Positions 1 through 10,839 of a stretch of DNA of 64,000 nt are shown here, one piece after another (within the stretch, counting starts at the first letter, position 1; each line of letters starts with the position of its first letter). This DNA comes from Apiospora phragmitis (taxonomy: Eukaryota; Ascomycota; Sordariomycetes; Amphisphaeriales; Apiosporaceae). Below the pieces are notes generated by a model that saw only the letters and a program-made list of their open reading frames with translations, made no database searches and was not told where the DNA came from. Location of the stretch: contig JAQQWL010000016.1 in NCBI GenBank assembly GCA_038363925.1, forward strand, positions 1,302,001 through 1,366,000, written 5' to 3'. The position numbers and the translations under genes are program-made.

Positions 1-899
1 AGAGATCTGGAGGCGTGTCGGGAAATGACGACCCGTTTCTGTGGGCCTTAATGTCTCGTAGGGGCGCTGCAAGCAGGCGGAGAGGCAGGTGTCATACAAA
101 GTGCTCTCGAGCCATGTCGTTCGTCCACTCGGTCGGCGCCCGGCATGGTTGGTTGGGCAGACACGAGCGAACGAGCGAGCGAGCCATAACACGAAGGATC
201 CTGGTTCCTGCCTCATTTTGACCTGCTCTTCGACAAAACGTGTGCCCACCTCTCTGTTTTTTTCTCACTCTCTTCCTGCCAGCCGGGTCGTTTACATCAA
301 ACGGCCAACGGGATTTGCGAAACAGAAACACGCGCTCGTAGTAGGCTTTATTATTTGCTCAACAACCGACGACCTGCCTTGTTAGGTAGGCCCCAGTCTA
401 CAGCAGACTATCTACTTAAGGTAACCACCTACTGCAAGTACCGTATTCTCTGAGAAAATTGAGCGATTAGACCACTTTTTTAGTTTCTTAGTAAAGCTTT
501 AATTAGTTAAATAAAAGGGGGCTGGTGGCATTAGCGGCTAGAGCGGATATTGCTAGATGGAAGTACTAGTACATCGTCCTGACTTGCCGATGATTAGCCG
601 ATCTAGCCCCATAAGTACAGATTAGTACTAGAACAGCAGGGCGGGACTAGACACGTACAACTCCAACTGTAACGATACGTTCGATAGGTCCTTGGAATAA
701 CAGATGTCATTAGTGCTCTTACCGGTGTTAATTCTCTCTCTCTAAGGCAACTGGGCTATATCACCTATATAAGTACATAAGGAGCGTGTCGACGCCGTGG
801 ATATCCCTAACGGCGTTGGGGATGCGGACTTTACTAAGTCCGATCCTTTTTAATCCTACTAGATTTATAGCGTTAAGCTCGTTCGTTATAACCTCTTTA
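1..899. other. Gene-free left flank, possible LTR remnant
   Basis: I see no reading frame here with a recognisable protein. Base composition is mixed up to about 420 and drifts to AT-rich after about 840. The stretch 522-539 matches 11835-11852 at 17 of 18 bases, which could be a shared LTR or other repeat fragment. The copia relic to the right runs on the minus strand, so its 3' LTR would be expected about here. That assignment is inference. Confidence 0.35.
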
Positions 900-3448
900 A
901 TTTATATATTAATATTAATTAATATAAGTATATACACGTTTAATAGGTATTAATTATATTAAAAAGTTTTATTAAAGTAATTAATTAATAAAACTTAAAC
1001 TATTTTTATATAGTCGTTAAAATATATATAATATTATATTAAATTTAACTTTTAAGCTATAAAATTAAAATGGAATTTATTTTAATCCTTACTTCACGTT
1101 AAATTTTATTAAATTCTTTTAAAATAAAATATAATAAAATACTTACTTATACTTTTACTCTTTATTAATTTAACCTTTTAAAATAAAAAATATTACTCTT
1201 TAAGCTTTTATTTAGTAAATTAAACGCTATTATTTTAATTAAAATTTTAAAACCTTTATAATCACGTAATTACCGCATTTAATCCGTATATTTAAGTTTT
1301 TAATATCTTTATCCTTTAAGGTTTATACTTAAACGGCGGTAGATAAGTTATACGCTACCTTTAGTTAATAAATAAATGTGAGATATGCCTCTTCTCGTAT
1401 ATTAAGAGACGTTTTACTAGCCTTTATTAATAGCTTTTAAGTCGATAAGCTTTAATTATTTAGCCTGTTTTTCCGCTTAAAAAGGATATCGTACGATTCT
1501 AATCGAATTTTATTTTTATTAAACTCGATCGGCGTGTTTTCGGTTAACATACTCTTTAACTTTACACGAAATTATTACTCTACTAGCTTTTCTTCCTCTA
1601 TTTAAGAAAAAGGGGCTATAATAAAACTAAACGTATTATCGGTCTATATTACTATAATATCGAAGGTATCCGGTCTCTTCGTAATAAATAATAAGCAGGC
1701 GTCGTATATTAATACGGTTATTTTTAAATTCTATACGTAGTAATTATAATACGTTTTAAACTAGTAAAGTTTTAACTTTACTAGTTTATATAAAGGTAAT
1801 ATAATTTAAAGCAGCGTTTCTTTAAAGTATTAAGTCTTTAACTTTATCGTTAAGCGTATGTATATTAGTCGGTTTAGTTTATCGTGCGACTAAGTATACG
1901 CTTATATAATATCGCGTAGCTCGCCTTATACGTTAAAGTTTCGAATTAGGGTTAGTTTAAGGGCTAAAAAAAGTCATTAGCTTATCCGCTAAATCGTTAG
2001 TAACTAGGTTAAAATAGCCTCTTTTTCCATATCTCCGTAGCTTTATATTACGAGTCTAGATTTTTTATACGGTTTCGTAGTTTTGTTTTTAATTTCTTAT
2101 ACGAGCCGTGTTTTAAAAATTCTACGGCCGTTATATATATTCGGATCGAATTTAACGAATTCGAAAGTTCCCCGTACGGCGAGGTTATTAATCTTTTTAG
2201 CGTTAAACTTTTAAAACGAGTATTTAAACGATATAATAACCCCGTTTTATCGAAGCTTAATTACTAGGTCGTAATTCTTTTATTTTTTTTAAGTAAAGAA
2301 TACGGCGGCTTAAGCGTTCCGGAGTAGATATTTTCTAGGTTATACTCGGCTACGTCGTATAAGAGTTACTGTAATTTCTTCGGCTATCGGTTCGGTATTT
2401 AAGGTATTTACTAGCTGTTTTAGATTTACTTATAATTCCGGTTAGTCGTGTAGTTTTCTAGCTTCTTCTTAGTAATACGGCTTAATTTAAGTTATTCGAA
2501 AGGCTTTTAAGCCGTTTAGGGTGTTTATTTAAATCGTATAGTTTTTAATAGCTATTATTTATATAGTCTAGTTTATTTTATTTCTCTCGCTAAACTAAGA
2601 CTTCGAAGCGAGAGCATTAAAATATAATAAATAGCTAGTTTATTCCGAGTATTTAAAGCTCGGTAAATGTTAATATTTATACATATTTTCTAAAGTATTT
2701 TTATTGCTTTCCGTACGGCTTTTTTCGTGCTTAGATTTCCGGTAACAATAATAAGTTTCCGTTAATACGAAGGTATATTCTAAATACGAGCAGGATAAAA
2801 ACTAGGCCGTCGGGGCTAGCTGTATCGTTTAAAGCTTTAACTATTATTTAGAGTACTGTTTTAATATTTATATAATAACCGAGATTTTTTTATAAAATAT
2901 CGAAAGCCCTACGTAGCGAAACGTGCGCTCGTTCGACTTTACTTATTACTTAGTGGGCTTCGATAGGCATTTATTTACAGGTGATTCCTATTACTCGTGC
3001 GTAGTTACGAAACTCTCTTTAAAAGTACCTGTCTAGATTATGTGAAATATAGTTAAAAGGTTTTTAATATATATATATTTAGTATTTATATAAGGTATGT
3101 TAGGTATTTTATACGCTGAGCGAATATAAGAATATAGTTGTTTAAAAAGACGTATTCGAATCGATTATATAAAGTATATTTTATTCGTTAATATAAACAA
3201 CGTTTACGATAACTTTATAATTAAAGTCGTATTTATTTTATAACGAGAATTTAAATTTTTACGGCGCCGGATTATATAATTAATATTAAGAGTAGAACTT
3301 TTAAATCTCGTCGAGAATAGTAAAGTTAACGTTGTTATAGCCGGCGTTTTTTAGGAAAGTATAAAGCTTTTCTATGCGAGGGTGTCCGAACCGTTAGTAG
3401 AGGTATTAAAGCTGTTTTTCGGTAAAATATAACGTTACTCGTTTAAAT
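900..3448 (-). mobile_element. RIP-decayed Ty1/copia retrotransposon, truncated
   Basis: This is a very AT-rich block with no long open frame. Translating the minus strand and ignoring stops gives a copia polyprotein in order. A GAG-pre-integrase signature (RFGHPRIEKLYTFLKNAGY) lies near 3330-3400. The integrase core (VIVNVVY..., then YARVIGITCK.MPIEAH.VISKVERAH) lies about 2930-3200. A reverse-transcriptase region with NIDR.YV in place of a fungal-type QTDDT motif lies near 1550-2000. Many stops sit where CAG, CAA or TGG codons are expected, as RIP would produce. The gag and protease part is missing, because the element stops at about 3448 in mid-polyprotein where TRM11 DNA begins. It cannot encode a working protein. 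The left boundary is approximate. Confidence 0.8.
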
Positions 3449-3450
3449 AT

Positions 3451-4122
3451 CTGCCACTTGACGGGGAGATCAAGATGGTTAATCCCGAGGAGGATTTCAC
3501 GCTCTTCGAGCAGTGGGAATTCCAGGCTGTCCCTCGGAAACTACCTTTCCCGATGAAAGTCCACTTTGGTAGATTCATCGCGATATCAGTCAGGGATATC
3601 ATCCAGACTTTCGACCTCAAGAAGAGGGGTTACATATCCACCACGTCTATGGACAGTGAACTGGCTCTCATCACGGCCAACATTGCCCTCGCAGCGCCGG
3701 GCAAGATATTCTACGACCCCTTTGCAGGGACTGGGAGCTTCCCGGTTGCCTGCGCGCAATAGGGTGCCCTGGGGTTCGGAAGCGACATAGACGGGCGCAG
3801 TGTGCGGGGCGACGGTGAACAAAAAAGCATGAAGGGAAACTTCGAGCAGTACGGTCTCAAAAACCTGCTGGGAAACTGCTTCGTCTGTGACTTGACGAAC
3901 AGCCCGGTGCGGAAAGCCAGATTCCTGGATGGCATCCTTTGCGATCCCCCATATGGAGTCAGAGAAGGCCTCAAGGTGCTGGGCGCCCGTGACCCGGTGA
4001 ATCAGCCGTGGGTTGTGGAGAAGTCCAAGGTGATGTGGAAACAGCCTGACTATGTTCCGCCGAAGAAGCCTTACAGCTTTGTCGCTATGCTCGACGATAT
4101 CCTCCAATTTGCGACCGAGACA
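3451..4122 (+). pseudogene. trm11: TRM11 tRNA methyltransferase fragment
   Basis: The frame encodes the central and C-terminal part of Trm11, the catalytic subunit that makes N2-methylguanosine at position 10 of tRNA with partner Trm112. Visible motifs are the SAM-binding YDPFAGTGSF (about 3709-3738), GSDIDGR, and the catalytic DPPYGVREG (about 3943-3970). Homology starts at LPLDGEIKM (3451) with no N-terminal THUMP-like half. It ends at FATET (4122), before the last part of the methyltransferase fold. A TAG stop at 3760-3762 interrupts the frame between ACAQ and GALGFGSD, a region normally continuous in the family. The stop could come from a RIP-type transition because the piece abuts a RIP-decayed element. 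With both ends missing and an internal stop it is non-functional. An intact copy may lie elsewhere. Confidence 0.85.
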
Positions 4123-5038
4123 TCTCGTAAATACGGGTTTACAGAAAATACCTACGTCATACTCGTCGTTCCTGCGACCGGGTAGCAAATTCCACGGAAC
4201 GCAGCAGTCTGAGCGCCAGATCTACGACGTGCAGGTCGAGATCAAGTACGTTGACCTGAAAGAATCGTTCATGTGCGGTTACTTGAAAATACAAGGTCAG
4301 TTCCGAGTTCACTTACAAGCAAACGAACCCCTGTTCGTTTGCGCCCTTCACCGAGAGAGGCGCGAGCAAGCCCCCCTTGCCTCGGAGCCGACTCCGTCCC
4401 CGTCCACGTTGGCCCTCGCCTTGCTTCATTATACCAAAACATCCGAAAATTCAGCCAATTACTGACTTTTTGGTACTTTACACACAATCCAGGCTTGACA
4501 GAAGATAACCCGACCCTGACGACGTACTTTGAGGGCGAGGTCATCGGGTCCAAGTACAACTTCATCACGAATCACGACAGCTGGGGCGCGACCGAGAAGA
4601 TCGACCTGAACCACTGGAACAAGTTCACGGCCTTCCGGCCCTACGCCAAGCACGCCCGCAAGGGCCCCGTGCACATCAAGGACCTGCACAACAAGGACAA
4701 CATCTTCATGCGCTGGAAGGAGCACTTCCTCGTCCCCGACCACCGGGTGCGCACTATCAATGGCGCTAGCTTCGAGGGGTTCTACTACATCTGCTTCAAC
4801 CAGCGGGAGGGTGGAATCAGCGGGATCTATTTCCATAGCAGGAGGGAGAAGTAAGTATTCGCTTTTCCCCCTCTTGCCGGGCGACATTTGGATTTTTTTT
4901 TCAAGCATGATCGGCCGGCCAAGAGGAATTTAGTGATCAACAGAGCATCGACTAACTCACGTGTCATCTAGATTCCAGCAGCTAGAACTCAAGCACGTCG
5001 AGGACAGGGGCTGCTTCGGAGCTATGGAGTTCAGATAA
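4052..5038 (+). CDS. gid4: GID4/VID24 domain protein with recruited N-terminus
   Basis: GID4 (Vid24) is the substrate receptor of the GID/CTLH ubiquitin ligase and binds N-terminal proline degrons of gluconeogenic enzymes. Three exons fit exactly: 4052-4295, 4493-4850 and 4972-5038, with introns GTCAGT..CAG and GTAAGT..TAG, giving 222 residues. From FLRPGSKFHGTQQS (about 4160) onward the protein follows the family beta-barrel: CGYLKIQGLTE, TLTTYFEGE, FMRWKEHFLVPDH, GASFEGFYYICFNQ and the terminal AMEFR. The usual fungal Ser/Pro-rich N-terminal region is absent. Instead about 36 residues are read from TRM11 DNA in a different frame, starting at the ATG at 4052. Whether this chimera is transcribed cannot be told from sequence. 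Confidence is high for the domain and low for expression. Confidence 0.8.
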
Positions 5039-6210
5039 AAACCCTCATGGTCCTCACATTGAGTGAGGGAAAGGGGGCTTGCGCTGAGCAAGACTTGATA
5101 CGGCGTGAAGCTCGTACGGTCTCTCGAGACGAAAAGTGTGTCCTTTTCTTTCGCAGAACGGTGGAAGTTTTCCGACTATGCGGCAAATCTTCCCAATGTG
5201 ATTGGGAGATGCACCTCACTATCTTCTCTGAACGCGAGCAGGACAGAGAAACGACTGGTGGCAACGATGATATACTGTTTTACGCGAACACGTATGCCAT
5301 GGCCTATGACATAACGGAACAAAGGGTGGTTAAATCGATTTCTCATGATGGTCTAGTTGGGAGGAGTTCAGTTACATTTTGGCTTGCTATGGATTGGGAA
5401 ACCGAGGATGGAACAGACCTCAGTATCAAACCCCCTCCTTACCAATCTTATCAAAGGATACACATATTATACACGTATATAGCATCAGCGAACGGCGACG
5501 AAGGTGGGGGCTTTGGACTTTGTCATCTAGCATACAGCGGCGTACGAATTGCTTTCTTTTCGTAAATCGTCGCGCGGCATTGGGGGGTATATTGATTCTT
5601 GGGAGTCTTTCTTTTGCAGCCTTGGCCAGTTGGGTAGGCAAGGGGGGGCCACCGACCGCATAAACACCAACTGACAGAACCGGGTCAGTCGAGACTCTGT
5701 TCTGTGTACATGATTCATGAAAGCCGCACATATACTGCTGTGCATTACCATCTCATCGTCGTCTCTTCTCGTTTTTCAAGTCTTCGTGCCTACTCGCTCG
5801 CTTGCTGTTGCTGCACTTCGGATTTGCGGTGTTTGCACCATTTTACTCTTGTCCTTTCCTTCCTTTCCTTCCTTTCCTTCCTTTCCTTCCTTTCCTTCCT
5901 TTCCTTCCTTTCCTTCCTTTCCTTCCTTTCCTTCCTTTCCTTCCTTTCCTTCCTTTCCTTCCTTTCCTTCCTTTCCTTCCTTTCCCCTTCCTTTCCTTCC
6001 TTTCCTTCCTTTCCTTCCTTTCCTTCCTTTCCTTCCTTTCCTTCCTTTCCTTCCTTTCCTTCCTTTCCTTCCTTTCCTTCCTTTCCTTCCTTTCTGTGTG
6101 TCCCTTCCAATTCCATGCATTGTTGTCGTGACGCTACATGTTGCGTCTTCGGTGCCCGCTGCCGAAGAGACTCGGATGTCTGATGAGGTACTAGAGCTAA
6201 GCTACGGAGC
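5039..6210. other. Intergenic, 3' ends of GID4 and MAGO
   Basis: The two flanking genes converge here. An open frame at 5047-5565 has no recognisable protein features and probably reflects untranslated sequence. The only structured element is the polypyrimidine minisatellite described separately. Confidence 0.5.
5852..6094. repeat. 9-bp polypyrimidine minisatellite (CCTTCCTTT)n
   Basis: There are about 27 head-to-tail copies of a 9-base unit made only of C and T. They are almost perfect, with one irregular unit at about 5981-5990 (an extra CC). Because the unit is a multiple of three, all frames stay open and give Ser-Phe-Pro, Leu-Ser-Phe or Lys-Glu-Gly repeats, which I do not regard as genes. 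The strand asymmetry (all pyrimidine against all purine) makes triplex formation and copy-number change likely. Confidence 0.95.
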
Positions 6211-6960
6211 TCATGAAATGGGCTTGATCTTGAAGTGCAGGGACGTCAGACTGAAGACCAGCGCCTTGAGGTCTTGCACCAGGTAGTAGAAGACGCGCAG
6301 GCCTTCCGGGTCGGCGGACTCGGTCACGTCGATGAGCGAACCGATCTTTGCTGTCTGCATGAAGTCGTTGGGTCAGCACATGCTTCCAGCGAGGATACGC
6401 TCTCCCTCCCGCCCGCACCCGGCAAAATCTCTACATCTCCATGCCGTCGCGCAGCGTACCCGTATCCTCTTCAAGCACCATAAACGTACCTCGAAGCTGA
6501 TGTGCTCGCCGCCGAAGTGGATCTCGAGCTCCTGGCGGCCGTCCTTGTTCTTCTGGGGCCATTTGCCGTCGTCTTCCTTCATGATCTCAGAGGAGCGGAC
6601 GATGCGCTTGATCTCGTCGACAACGAGGTTCGAGACGCACATTTCTTTACGGATCAGGCTGTCGTTGCGGTAGTTGCTGTTGTTGGCGTACCGCGCCACC
6701 GCCGACCGGCCGTCCCCGACCACCCGGATGTCGAACTCGAGGAACTCGTGGCCGAAGCGCCCGCTGTGTCCGGAGCTGTTGGGTTGGTCGCAAGGGTTAG
6801 TTATTGTTCAGCTACGTGTGTGCGACAATAGGGAGAGCTGCGTGGTTGCTGTGGGGGAACGCGCGCGCACACAGATTGGATTGAGCCAAAGGGAGACAGG
6901 GCAGACGTACTAGTACCGTATGTAGAACGGCTCGCCGGTCGATGCTGAGTTTGCAGCCAT
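6211..6960 (-). CDS. mago: Mago nashi homologue, exon junction complex
   Basis: Mago binds Y14 (Tsunagi/RBM8A) and locks eIF4A3 on spliced mRNA as part of the exon junction complex in the nucleus. Three exons fit: 6960-6911, 6775-6490 and 6354-6211, with GT-AG introns of 135 bp each, for a 159-residue protein. That is close to the family's usual 145-155. Diagnostic stretches are [31 protein letters not shown], the acidic helix [27 protein letters not shown], and the terminal [18 protein letters not shown]. The C-terminus is HFKIKPIS. All reading frames are clean. Presence of MAGO suggests this lineage keeps a full exon junction complex. Confidence 0.96.
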
Positions 6961-7995
6961 AATCGTGGTCGTTTTTCGTGATTGGGTTCGCTGGCTGTAC
7001 GTGGGTTGCAGGTCGGTCGCGGAATCACCCAAAAATAAAGTGAAGCCTCCCGGTGATACTGGGCCGCTGGCGCTGGTTCAGTGACGAGCTGGGCTATGGT
7101 GGGGCATAACTTTCCGTTAGCATCAACTAGCCTACCAGGATCTTGATATGCACCTATCAAGGTGCTAAGATAAGAGACCTTCTGGGCGTCTCCAGAGGGA
7201 AGGCGGTGAGTAACAGGTAAGCATATTGTAAGTGCAATTGACCTCAATGCATTCAACATCAGGATTGCCTTCGTCAAGCAGCTTCGTTTTAGGATTGGGG
7301 GATTTAGTCTTCAACCCATTCGGGTGATGGGCCATTTATGTGCATCTCAATCAAGATATTCAAATGACCCCATTTATTCCAGTGCCTCTATCATGATTCT
7401 TTGACAAGCTTTGTTTTCAATGTTGCTAATGCCAGTCAGCGGTGTTGGTCGTCAACCCCTTTATGAGACCGATAGGTCTGGTTTTCTTTCATCTGAGGGA
7501 CCAGACTTGACTTATAGTACCATCTGCCTTATCTATACACATGAAATGATATCTCACTAAGACTCGCAATTGTCTTTTACGAAATTCGAGTATATTGTCG
7601 TCGAGTTCATAGGCATACCTGGCAGTCACCTTTGGATGGCCCTATTTTGAGCATGACCCTTTCACCCGATGATTCCTGCATATAACTAATCACTTTTCTA
7701 TTGTTCTTCTTCACATGGCTTTTTGCAATCGAGCCAGAGACTAGACTGATGATTGGGTATTACAACAGTGAGGTGTACTTTGGTCAATCGGCACTACGGG
7801 CAACTTGGCTGGTACCTTCACTAATACCCCAGAGTAAAATTTGATATACATGTAATGGGCTTAACAGAGCTCCAGATAGTAGTAACATTTTGAGGGGGTG
7901 GTCCCTTTGGTTTCTACATGAGGCTACATACTCGATCTTACTCTACGCCTGTGTCTTTACAATTTACTGCGTTTTCGCCTCTTTCACAGCGTGTT
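6961..7995. other. Intergenic, divergent promoters
   Basis: This region lies between MAGO (minus) and the trypsin-like gene (plus) and must hold both promoters. The last 100 bases resemble the 3' end of an intron (pyrimidine-rich, ending TTTCACAG at about 7989), so an upstream exon of the next gene may lie here. I could not identify it. Confidence 0.4.
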
Positions 7996-9042
7996 ATGGG
8001 AGACTCTGCCGGATCCCATCCACCTACTGGCACCGCAACGCTAGGTCCCGTGCTGGAGATCGACAAGAAGTTCTATCGTCTCGTCAACTGGCATATGTTT
8101 GACGATGATAGCAATGAACCCGGTAGCTATCAACAATGGGACAGGAACGAGCCACCGAAACTCGACCTTGTGCATCCCTCACCCGCCGACTTGGAGGATT
8201 TCTCTTTTGGGGAACATGCCGTACATCTAGGCGAAATAGTCGCGTATTCAGGGCTCATGTACAAGACAACTCGTCCCATGACTCCGTCTGATGCAGTTGC
8301 CAGCATGATCCCGAGTAACCCACGCATCACGACCGACTGGGCACTCAGCGAAACCGAAGGACATGCAATACCAAACAAAGTACGCCATGCAATTGAAGGG
8401 GAGAGATCGGATTGTTTTCTGCCTGTCATCACCCAGACCACCCCGGTGAAACCTGGGGATATGGCCTACTCAACAGGGCGGACTAGTGGATACACGCTAG
8501 GACAGGTCTGCAAGCGAGGTTATTCTAGAAACGAGGACGGGTCGGTCTCCCGGGATTGGACGATCTCTTCTCTTCACATCCAAGACAACGCATGGTCCGA
8601 CGGGATGGGCATCATGGGCGACTCGGGCGCAGGTATTGTGAATTTTTGCACACACAAGCTCATCGGCCAGCTCTGGGGGAGAAACCATTACGAAGAGGAC
8701 CCTGATAAGCCAGCAATGACATACTTCACCAGCATGTCGGATATCTTCGATGACATTCAGGAGCGCTGGCCTGGAGGCCCATGCCCTCGGCCTACGTTGC
8801 CAGGCGAAATACCTTCTACCGATGAAACAGATGGTACTATCACCATAACCGAGAGTGTTGACGATATGATGTCACCAGATCATGCTCCTCCATCGTCGAA
8901 AGATGGACGCTCCAACGTGGTAACCGAGGTTCGCCGATCTGGTATCAAATCGGCTCTAATGGCAACGGGCAACGGCGACGGTGATGTGACAGAAAACCAT
9001 TGGGTTCAGCATGCAGCTACTTGGCCTAAGCTACAGGTTTGA
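7996..9042 (+). CDS. Trypsin-like serine protease-fold protein, 5' end unclear
   Basis: This resembles a fungal family with a trypsin-like catalytic core. Candidate triad positions are His in RLVNWHMF (after LGPVLEID), Asp in TTDWAL, and Ser in GDSGAG. STGRTSG, LIGQLWGRN and DIFDDIQE are shared nearly word for word with the gene at 52871-55719. No secretion signal is visible. Translation from the ATG at 7996 (MGDSAGS) keeps the frame to the stop at 9042. In the paralogue this MGDS is preceded by a long N-terminal region. Here the sequence before it is either an intron end (AG at about 7989) or carries one extra T (TGTTATGGG against FTAC-MGDS). The N-terminal half is therefore unlocated or lost. 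The tail after about residue 270 is acidic and of low complexity. Substrates are unknown. Confidence 0.7.
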   Translation: MGDSAGSHPPTGTATLGPVLEIDKKFYRLVNWHMFDDDSNEPGSYQQWDRNEPPKLDLVHPSPADLEDFSFGEHAVHLGEIVAYSGLMYKTTRPMTPSDAVASMIPSNPRITTDWALSETEGHAIPNKVRHAIEGERSDCFLPVITQTTPVKPGDMAYSTGRTSGYTLGQVCKRGYSRNEDGSVSRDWTISSLHIQDNAWSDGMGIMGDSGAGIVNFCTHKLIGQLWGRNHYEEDPDKPAMTYFTSMSDIFDDIQERWPGGPCPRPTLPGEIPSTDETDGTITITESVDDMMSPDHAPPSSKDGRSNVVTEVRRSGIKSALMATGNGDGDVTENHWVQHAATWPKLQV

Positions 9043-10092
9043 GAGGAGATTGGTCTTTACCACTCGTGTTTATCTTCTTCCCCTGTCCCTTGCGTTTGTT
9101 GCCTTTATTCTGCAAGCATGTCTTGGGTTTCATTATGACGAACTTGACGATTACTATTCACTACCCCGAAGAGGTTTCCTTATTTTACGCCCGGTTTTAT
9201 CCTCATAGACCAGGCGAAGCACATGGTGCATGCGATTGTAATCCATGGAGATTGATAGTGGCATACATACGAAGGCGGCGTTTGTAAGCGGTGCTGGCTC
9301 TTTGTGTTTTGGTATTTAGGGGTTCCAGCGGTTTTGAGTTTACCCCTGAATCGATAATTGCAACTAGGTACGCCCCTGGGGGTGTGCGTAAACATATACG
9401 AGCTACCCCTATTTGACTGGGATTGTGCGACTCTTTTCAATCGTGCTACTCCTTCCAACATATCGGGATGCACCAGTATTCAACTGAATGCACTCTCTCT
9501 TTTACATTACATGCCGTTAGAACAATTTTGACCGATTCTGACCAACATGATCTGGCCCAGCCCAGAACCAGCCGACCTCCCCCCAACGACAGATTTGGCA
9601 GGGAAACAAACATTAAGTAGACGGGACAAGGGTACCCCATAGCAACCCCGCCCCCACTTGTCCGTTCCCCATATCGTTAGGATCGTCCATTGAAAAGAGG
9701 TACGGTATCACACAGATGTTACATCAAACGGCTTTTTGCAGGATTGCACGTACGCTTCACGGGGTTGTTCTTCGACCACTGAGGGCTGGCTGAGTAGAAA
9801 TGGCCAGCCGGAAGGTCACAAATCATTCGGGTTGCGGCAGAATGAGTGGTTATCCGTTGAGGGCCGTGCTTGGCGTTGTTTGCTTGTGCTCAGTGGAAGG
9901 GAAAGCTCTGATTTATTGAAGCATCGGATACTGTAACCAACTTCAGAGTCTGGTCAAGTAAGGGGAGGTGGGATGATCCATAATATGAGCGGAGCAATCG
10001 AGGTTGTCTATCCTTTAGTCCCCCGACATATTCAGCATATCTCAGCTCTCCGCGGAGGGAACATACTCCTGTTTGGGGACACATTCGCAACA
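9043..10092. other. Intergenic
   Basis: I see no supported gene in this stretch. Short open frames at 9736-9936 and nearby have no homology that I recognise. An in-frame upstream ATG at 9973 could extend the next gene by 40 residues, but that extension looks non-conserved. Confidence 0.4.
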
Positions 10093-10839
10093 ATGTCTTC
10101 GATATCTCCACCAGCCACATTCTTCCGTTTCCTAAATCTTCCCCTAGAAATCCGTCGAATGATCTGGGAGGAGACCTGGTCGGAATCTCGAATCCTCGAA
10201 CTCGTCCACAAGGAAACGTCAACTCCAACCGAGTTCATCGAGCATCTGATCATAAGGCCAACATGCAACCTCACGAAATGGCTACAACTGGACGTTGGCT
10301 CAAGAAGCTTGGACGGCGAGCCCATGGAGGCGTGCCCTAACCCAGTCACTCTGCGGGTGTGCCACGAGTCGCGAGCCTACACCCTCAGCCGCTTTGTTTG
10401 CATGCGCCACACGGCGTTACAGTCATGCGCCTTCTACTTCAACCCTCAGTCCGATGTCCTCTGGCTCGGTCTCGACCTCTTGAGCGAACTCGACGGCGGC
10501 CTGTCTGAACTTCAAACTTGGTACCATCGACAGCTTGAGAGCATTAGGATCATACTTGTGGAGGAGGCTGAATGGGAGGAAAAGAGTTATGCGGGCAGCA
10601 TCCTAGATACCTTTCCAGGTCTTCGGGAGGTTAAGGTTCTTCTCATGGATAATGAATTCTCCGATGGATTCTCCGAAACTGACGAGGCTTCCATGACGAG
10701 TGAAGATTGTCTAGAAAGCGCCCATAGGTTTCAAGAGAGGGATATTGACTTGCTCCGGGGTCGGGACTTAGTAATTGGATATATAGACCGCGCGCGCAAC
10801 GTCTACGCGCATTGCCGGAGCGAAGCCCTCACAATGTAG
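10093..10839 (+). CDS. 2EXR domain protein
   Basis: The N-terminus (FFRFLNLPLEIRRMIWEETW) is the signature of the 2EXR family, found in large numbers in filamentous ascomycetes and of unknown molecular role. A second typical stretch is NPVTLRVCHESRAYTLSRF, followed by a segment matching the common "NPQSDVLWLG" pattern. I chose the ATG at 10093, directly before SSISPPATFF, rather than 9973, because family members begin close to the F-x-x-F motif. The single-exon frame is clean, about 248 residues. No signal peptide or membrane segment is seen. Confidence 0.85.
   Translation: MSSISPPATFFRFLNLPLEIRRMIWEETWSESRILELVHKETSTPTEFIEHLIIRPTCNLTKWLQLDVGSRSLDGEPMEACPNPVTLRVCHESRAYTLSRFVCMRHTALQSCAFYFNPQSDVLWLGLDLLSELDGGLSELQTWYHRQLESIRIILVEEAEWEEKSYAGSILDTFPGLREVKVLLMDNEFSDGFSETDEASMTSEDCLESAHRFQERDIDLLRGRDLVIGYIDRARNVYAHCRSEALTM

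Noticed and set aside
5047..5565. 172-codon frame after the GID4 stop
   Set aside because: No domain, composition like untranslated DNA, and it starts 8 bases after a well-supported stop codon.
5704..6286. Long open frames of Ser-Phe-Pro, Leu-Pro-Phe or Lys-Glu-Gly repeats on both strands
   Set aside because: They are only the 9-base minisatellite read in open frames. No frame has flanking protein-like sequence.
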